Assembly (NCBI GenBank): GCA_030652215.1
Contig: JAUSBC010000062.1
Span: forward strand, 1 to 47,562
Source of the DNA: Sideroxyarcus sp.
GTDB taxonomy: Bacteria > Pseudomonadota > Gammaproteobacteria > Burkholderiales > Gallionellaceae
DNA length: 47,562 bases
Reading direction: 5' to 3'
Shown: positions 44,612 through 47,562 of the stretch, one piece after another
How the letters are laid out: each line of letters starts with the position of its first letter
Position numbering within the stretch: the first letter of the stretch is position 1
Program-made: the position numbers and the translations under genes
The notes under the pieces: model-generated
Database searches by the model: none
What the model was told of the DNA's origin: nothing
What the model saw: only the letters and a program-made list of their open reading frames with translations

Positions 44612-44800
44612 ATGAGCAAGAGAATATTTTCCGTGAGTGCGATTTCGCTCGCGGTGTCCATGGCATTTGCAAATCATGTACACACAGAAGAGGCTGCCGC
44701 CTCGCAGTTCAGCCGACAACCGAGATGCCGCTGTCGGTGGTTGTTCCGTCAATTATTTTCATTCCGTTTAACCCCGTTTCACTCTCTCCTCCGTTTATAG
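44612..44800 (+). CDS. Small exported ORF, probably truncated
   Basis: A 62-aa frame starting MSKRIFSVSAISLAVSMAFA, a good signal peptide with a GGGAGAA site six bases before ATG 44612. After about residue 35 the composition changes to an Arg/Phe/Leu-rich stretch with no family feature, over a hairpin (ACAACC...GGTTGT, about 44715-44744). It looks like the first codons of an exported protein (for example a receptor or porin) whose remainder was lost, but a real small protein cannot be excluded. Confidence 0.5.
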   Translation: MSKRIFSVSAISLAVSMAFANHVHTEEAAASQFSRQPRCRCRWLFRQLFSFRLTPFHSLLRL

Positions 44801-44863
44801 CTGACATGCTGTGCAATTTCGCACAGTTGTCCGATCAATCGACACATAAACTGCGAGGATGCG

Positions 44864-46654
44864 ATGAATTCCCTACTCAAAACAATAATGCTTTCCAGCC
44901 TGCTGTTGCTGGCCGCTTGCAACAGCCAGAATCAGAACCAGGCAACCACCGAGCCCAATTTTCCGCCAGTGACGGGCATTGACCAGCAAGCGGTGCCTGC
45001 CCAACCCGCAAAAGCTGCCGGAGATAATCGCAGCGAGCCGGCCCGGTTAAAAGAAGAGCGGACTGTTGCCGGTGGCATCACGCTCAACAAGACGCTGGAT
45101 CGTGCTACTGCCTCTCCCGCTGAAAAGAAGATGAATCTCGGGGAGGTGCGGGAGATGTATGCAGCGCCGGCTGCGCCCATGGCTTCCATGCCCTATATGC
45201 AACAGGCCAGGGAGGAGCGCGAGCAATACGGCACGATTGTCGAAAACCCGATCAAGCTGGTGTCCGAGGCGCCGGTTTCGACGTTCAGCATTGATGTGGA
45301 TACGGGGAGCTATTCCAATGTGCGGCGCATGCTGAATGAGGGGCGGTTGCCACCCGCGGATGCAGTGCGGGTGGAGGAGATGATCAACTACTTCCCCTAT
45401 GCGTATGCCTTGCCCAAAGACAACGCGCCATTTGCCGTGCATACCGAAATGGCGCCCGCGCCCTGGAACAGCAACCACACGCTTTTGCGCATTGGCATCA
45501 AGGGGCAGGATATTGCCAAGACGAGTCTGCCGCCCTCCAATCTAGTTTTTCTGGTGGATGTATCGGGTTCTATGGATGCACCCAAGAGTTTGCCGTTGTT
45601 GAAATCGGCGCTCAAGTTCCTGGTCAACCAGTTGCGTCCGCAGGACAGGGTTTCGCTGGTGACTTATGCGTCCGGCACGCAGGTGGTGCTGGAACCAACC
45701 TCGGGCGCGCACAAATCCAGGATCATTGCGGCTCTGGATAACCTGAGGGCAGGGGGCTCAACCAGCGGCGCGGCCGGGATTGCGTTGGCGTACAGCATGG
45801 CGGAGCAGTCTTATATCAAGGGCGGCATCAACCGCATATTCTTGGCGACGGATGGCGATTTCAATGTCGGTGTCACCAATTTCGACGAGTTGAAAAACAT
45901 GGCTGAAGAAAAGCGCAAGAGCGGCGTGTCGCTGTCGACGCTGGGCTTTGGCATGGGTAACTACAACGAAAAACTCATGGAGCAGTTGGCCGATGCGGGA
46001 AACGGCAATTACTCTTACATCGATACGCTGAATGAAGGGCAGAAAGTGCTGGTGGACGAGATGACCTCGACGCTGGCAACCATCGCCAAGGATGTAAAAA
46101 TCCAGATCGAGTTCAACCCCAACGTGGTGAGCGAATACCGGCTGGTCGGTTATGAAAACCGCATGCTCAAGCGCGAAGATTTCAACAACGACAAGGTGGA
46201 TGCGGGTGAAGTCGGCGCCGGGCATACCGTCACCGCGATTTACGAACTGACCCTCAAGGGCCAGACAGGCAGCGTTGACCCTTTGCGTTACGGTAGCGAG
46301 AAAGTGTCCGGCAGCAACAAATCCGGCGAGCTGGCTTTCCTGCGTCTGCGCTACAAGGCGTCCGATGGCGACGTGTCGAAATTGATGGAATGGCCTTTGC
46401 AGCGCCAGGATGCAAAACCCGCTTTCGATCAGGCATCGACCGAGTTTCGCTTTGCCACGGCAGTTGCCGCATTCGGCCAACAGTTGCGCGGCGGAAAACA
46501 TACCGGCGAAATGGGCTACGACGACATTGCCAAAATAGCGGCTGAAGCGCGCGGGGCGGATGCCTACGGTTATCGCGGTGAGTTTTTGCGGCTGGTTCGG
46601 TTGGCGCAGGCGCTTTCTACCGGGAAGGCGGGTGGGGTTGTGGGGGAACCTTAA
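44864..46654 (+). CDS. VWA-domain lipoprotein (YfbK family)
   Basis: A 596-aa lipoprotein: MNSLLKTIMLSSLLLLAACN has a lipobox (LAAC). A Gln/Asn/Ala-rich spacer is followed by the family's N-terminal region (PVSTFSIDVDTGSYSNVRRMLNEGRLPPADAVRVEEMINYF), then a von Willebrand type A domain with an intact MIDAS (FLVDVSGSMDAPKS, about 229-239, DxSxS) and DGDFNVGVTNFDEL, and a C-terminal DUF3520-like part. It is probably anchored in the envelope and binds a partner through the metal site. An ECF sigma gene follows about 490 bases downstream, a pairing common for this family. Mechanism unknown. Confidence 0.92.
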   Translation: MNSLLKTIMLSSLLLLAACNSQNQNQATTEPNFPPVTGIDQQAVPAQPAKAAGDNRSEPARLKEERTVAGGITLNKTLDRATASPAEKKMNLGEVREMYAAPAAPMASMPYMQQAREEREQYGTIVENPIKLVSEAPVSTFSIDVDTGSYSNVRRMLNEGRLPPADAVRVEEMINYFPYAYALPKDNAPFAVHTEMAPAPWNSNHTLLRIGIKGQDIAKTSLPPSNLVFLVDVSGSMDAPKSLPLLKSALKFLVNQLRPQDRVSLVTYASGTQVVLEPTSGAHKSRIIAALDNLRAGGSTSGAAGIALAYSMAEQSYIKGGINRIFLATDGDFNVGVTNFDELKNMAEEKRKSGVSLSTLGFGMGNYNEKLMEQLADAGNGNYSYIDTLNEGQKVLVDEMTSTLATIAKDVKIQIEFNPNVVSEYRLVGYENRMLKREDFNNDKVDAGEVGAGHTVTAIYELTLKGQTGSVDPLRYGSEKVSGSNKSGELAFLRLRYKASDGDVSKLMEWPLQRQDAKPAFDQASTEFRFATAVAAFGQQLRGGKHTGEMGYDDIAKIAAEARGADAYGYRGEFLRLVRLAQALSTGKAGGVVGEP

Positions 46655-46677
46655 GGTCTCAGTGAGGCATAGAATAA

Positions 46678-46789
46678 GTCGTCACACCGGCGAAAGCCGA
46701 TGTCCAGCCAATAAATAGAGACAGTGCAATGCACTGACAAAACAGCATTTCAATTAAAACCACTGGATTCCGGCCTTCGCCGGAATGAC
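46678..46789. repeat. Family B palindromic repeat, diverged left arm
   Basis: The right arm ACTGGATTCCGGCCTTCGCCGGAATGAC (46762-46789) matches the mutL family B repeat with two changes. The left arm (GTCGTCACACCGGCGAAAGCC...) is degenerate, and the spacer is longer than in mutL. Confidence 0.8.
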
Positions 46790-46802
46790 GAGGTTGCGGT
46801 GT

Positions 46803-46880
46803 GTAGGATGGGTGGAGCGTAGCGATACCCATCGCTAATGAAGAACAATGATGGGTATCGCTACGCTCCACCCATCCTAC
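46803..46880. repeat. Family A palindromic repeat
   Basis: GTAGGATGGGTGGAGCGTAGCG... mirrored exactly by ...CGCTACGCTCCACCCATCCTAC, 78 bases. Nearly identical to the copy in mutL (41614-41695). Confidence 0.92.
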
Positions 46881-46946
46881 AATCTGAGTTCAAACATAAT
46901 CGTGCCGGATATATAAATAGCCACAGTGAACACAGACATCGCAAAA

Positions 46947-47030
46947 CGTAGGTTGGGCAAAGCGTAGCGAGCCCAACATTGTTCGTGGTGATTCAATTCG
47001 TTGGGCACGCTACGCTTTGCCCAACCTACG
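46947..47030. repeat. Family D palindromic repeat
   Basis: CGTAGGTTGGGCAAAGCGTAGCGAGCCCAAC and the mirrored GTTGGGCACGCTACGCTTTGCCCAACCTACG around a 22-base spacer. It is laid out like family A but differs in sequence. Confidence 0.9.
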
Positions 47031-47066
47031 AGAAGAGGCTTAACAATTTTGGTTCCGGCTTAGTGT

Positions 47067-47100
47067 GTAGGATGGGGGGAGCGGAGCGATACCCATCGCT
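47067..47100. repeat. Half copy of family A repeat
   Basis: GTAGGATGGGGGGAGCGGAGCGATACCCATCGCT, the left arm only, with two changes, 46 bases upstream of the ECF sigma start. Confidence 0.8.
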
Positions 47101-47146
47101 AATTTTGTACAGCGTATCCATTCCTGCTCACTTATACTCGCCCCCT

Positions 47147-47562
47147 ATGCGCGAAGAAGTGGCCGACGAACAATTGATGGAGCTCTATCGTGACGGTGAT
47201 GCGGGTGCTTTTGATATCCTGTATCGCCGCCACAAAGGAGGGCTGTACCGTTACCTGCTTCGTCTGTGCAAAGACAAGGGCGTGGCCGACGAGTTGTTTC
47301 AGGATGTCTGGAGCAACATCATTCGCAGCCGGGAACGCTACCAGCCCACCGCCAAGTTCAGTACATTTCTGTACCAGGTCGCCCACAACCGGCTGATTGA
47401 CCACGTACGCCAAAATCCCGCAATCCACCTGTCGCTGGATGCCGAAAATGAAGACGCGGAAAGTCTGGCTGAAATCATTCCCGCCGATCCCGGAGGCCAG
47501 CCGGAAATACTGGTTGAACGTAAACGACTGGTGGAAACGTTGGTCAATAACATTGAGGCGCT
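47147..47562 (+). CDS. ECF-type RNA polymerase sigma factor, partial
   Basis: The first 138 residues before the window end. Region 2 is complete: LMELYRDGDAGAFDILYRRHKGGLYRYLLRLCKDKGVADELFQDVW, then KFSTFLYQVAHNRLIDHVRQ (the promoter-melting segment). A linker with LSLDAENEDAESLAEIIPADPG leads into the start of region 4 (ERKRLVETLVNNIEA). ATG 47147 is the first Met and fits the family start; no strong ribosome site precedes it. The VWA lipoprotein upstream is a likely member of the same envelope-stress module. An anti-sigma factor would be expected beyond the window. Confidence 0.92.
   Translation, partial: MREEVADEQLMELYRDGDAGAFDILYRRHKGGLYRYLLRLCKDKGVADELFQDVWSNIIRSRERYQPTAKFSTFLYQVAHNRLIDHVRQNPAIHLSLDAENEDAESLAEIIPADPGGQPEILVERKRLVETLVNNIEA

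Noticed and set aside
46678..47100. Possible CRISPR array
   Set aside because: The units are palindromes of different families without regular spacing or unique spacers.

Overview
The window reads as chromosome of a moderately GC-rich betaproteobacterium. The run exbB-exbD-lpxK-Trm112-kdsB-adk, the mutL-miaA pair, and PPi-dependent phosphofructokinase beside an H+-pumping pyrophosphatase are typical of Nitrosomonadales. I infer the Gallionellaceae/Sideroxydans neighbourhood from gene content only. No rRNA, tRNA, CRISPR array, prophage or complete insertion sequence was seen.

Layout. (1) 1-7013, all minus strand: a five-gene cluster. In transcription order it holds a ThDP enzyme of the acetolactate-synthase superfamily, two small citrate-synthase-fold proteins whose genes overlap, and two paralogous TonB-dependent receptors, the last cut by the window edge. 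By eye, both citrate-synthase-like proteins lack the family's catalytic His/His/Asp. This is my best candidate for an undescribed system. (2) 7501-11192, plus: a periplasmic substrate-binding protein followed by a membrane PAS-GGDEF-EAL protein. (3) 11204-17586: a large inverted repeat between convergent genes, then ppa-folD-thioesterase, then an OYE/YceI/YceI/pirin run divergent from a LysR gene, with a perfect palindrome touching the LysR start codon. (4) 17624-24580: a second large GGDEF-EAL protein, a CsbD stress protein, a remnant of the 3' end of an hppA gene, a TonB-like anchor protein, a 752-aa secreted protein of unknown function and a tiny lipoprotein. (5) 25066-28411: hppA and pfp. 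(6) 28613-33736: a diiron/MBL protein, then the lipid A/Kdo/energy-transduction housekeeping run. (7) 34140-42910: xseA, a soluble CZB chemoreceptor, an ArnD-like deacetylase, HDOD, hemerythrin, DUF302, miaA and mutL. (8) 43252-47562: cytochrome c', cytochrome b561, a truncated small ORF, a VWA lipoprotein, a cluster of palindromic repeats, and the start of an ECF sigma gene.

Themes. Pyrophosphate handling is concentrated here: a soluble PPase, a K+-independent H+-PPase (plus the decayed tail of a second copy) and a PPi-dependent PFK, with adk nearby. c-di-GMP signalling and O2/redox-linked sensing recur (two GGDEF-EAL proteins, HDOD, CZB receptor, hemerythrin, ODP-like protein, cytochrome c'). 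Several families of short palindromic repeats are scattered through the window, and three different ones sit in frame inside mutL.

All assignments come from reading the sequence and recalled family motifs. No database search or structural prediction was run.
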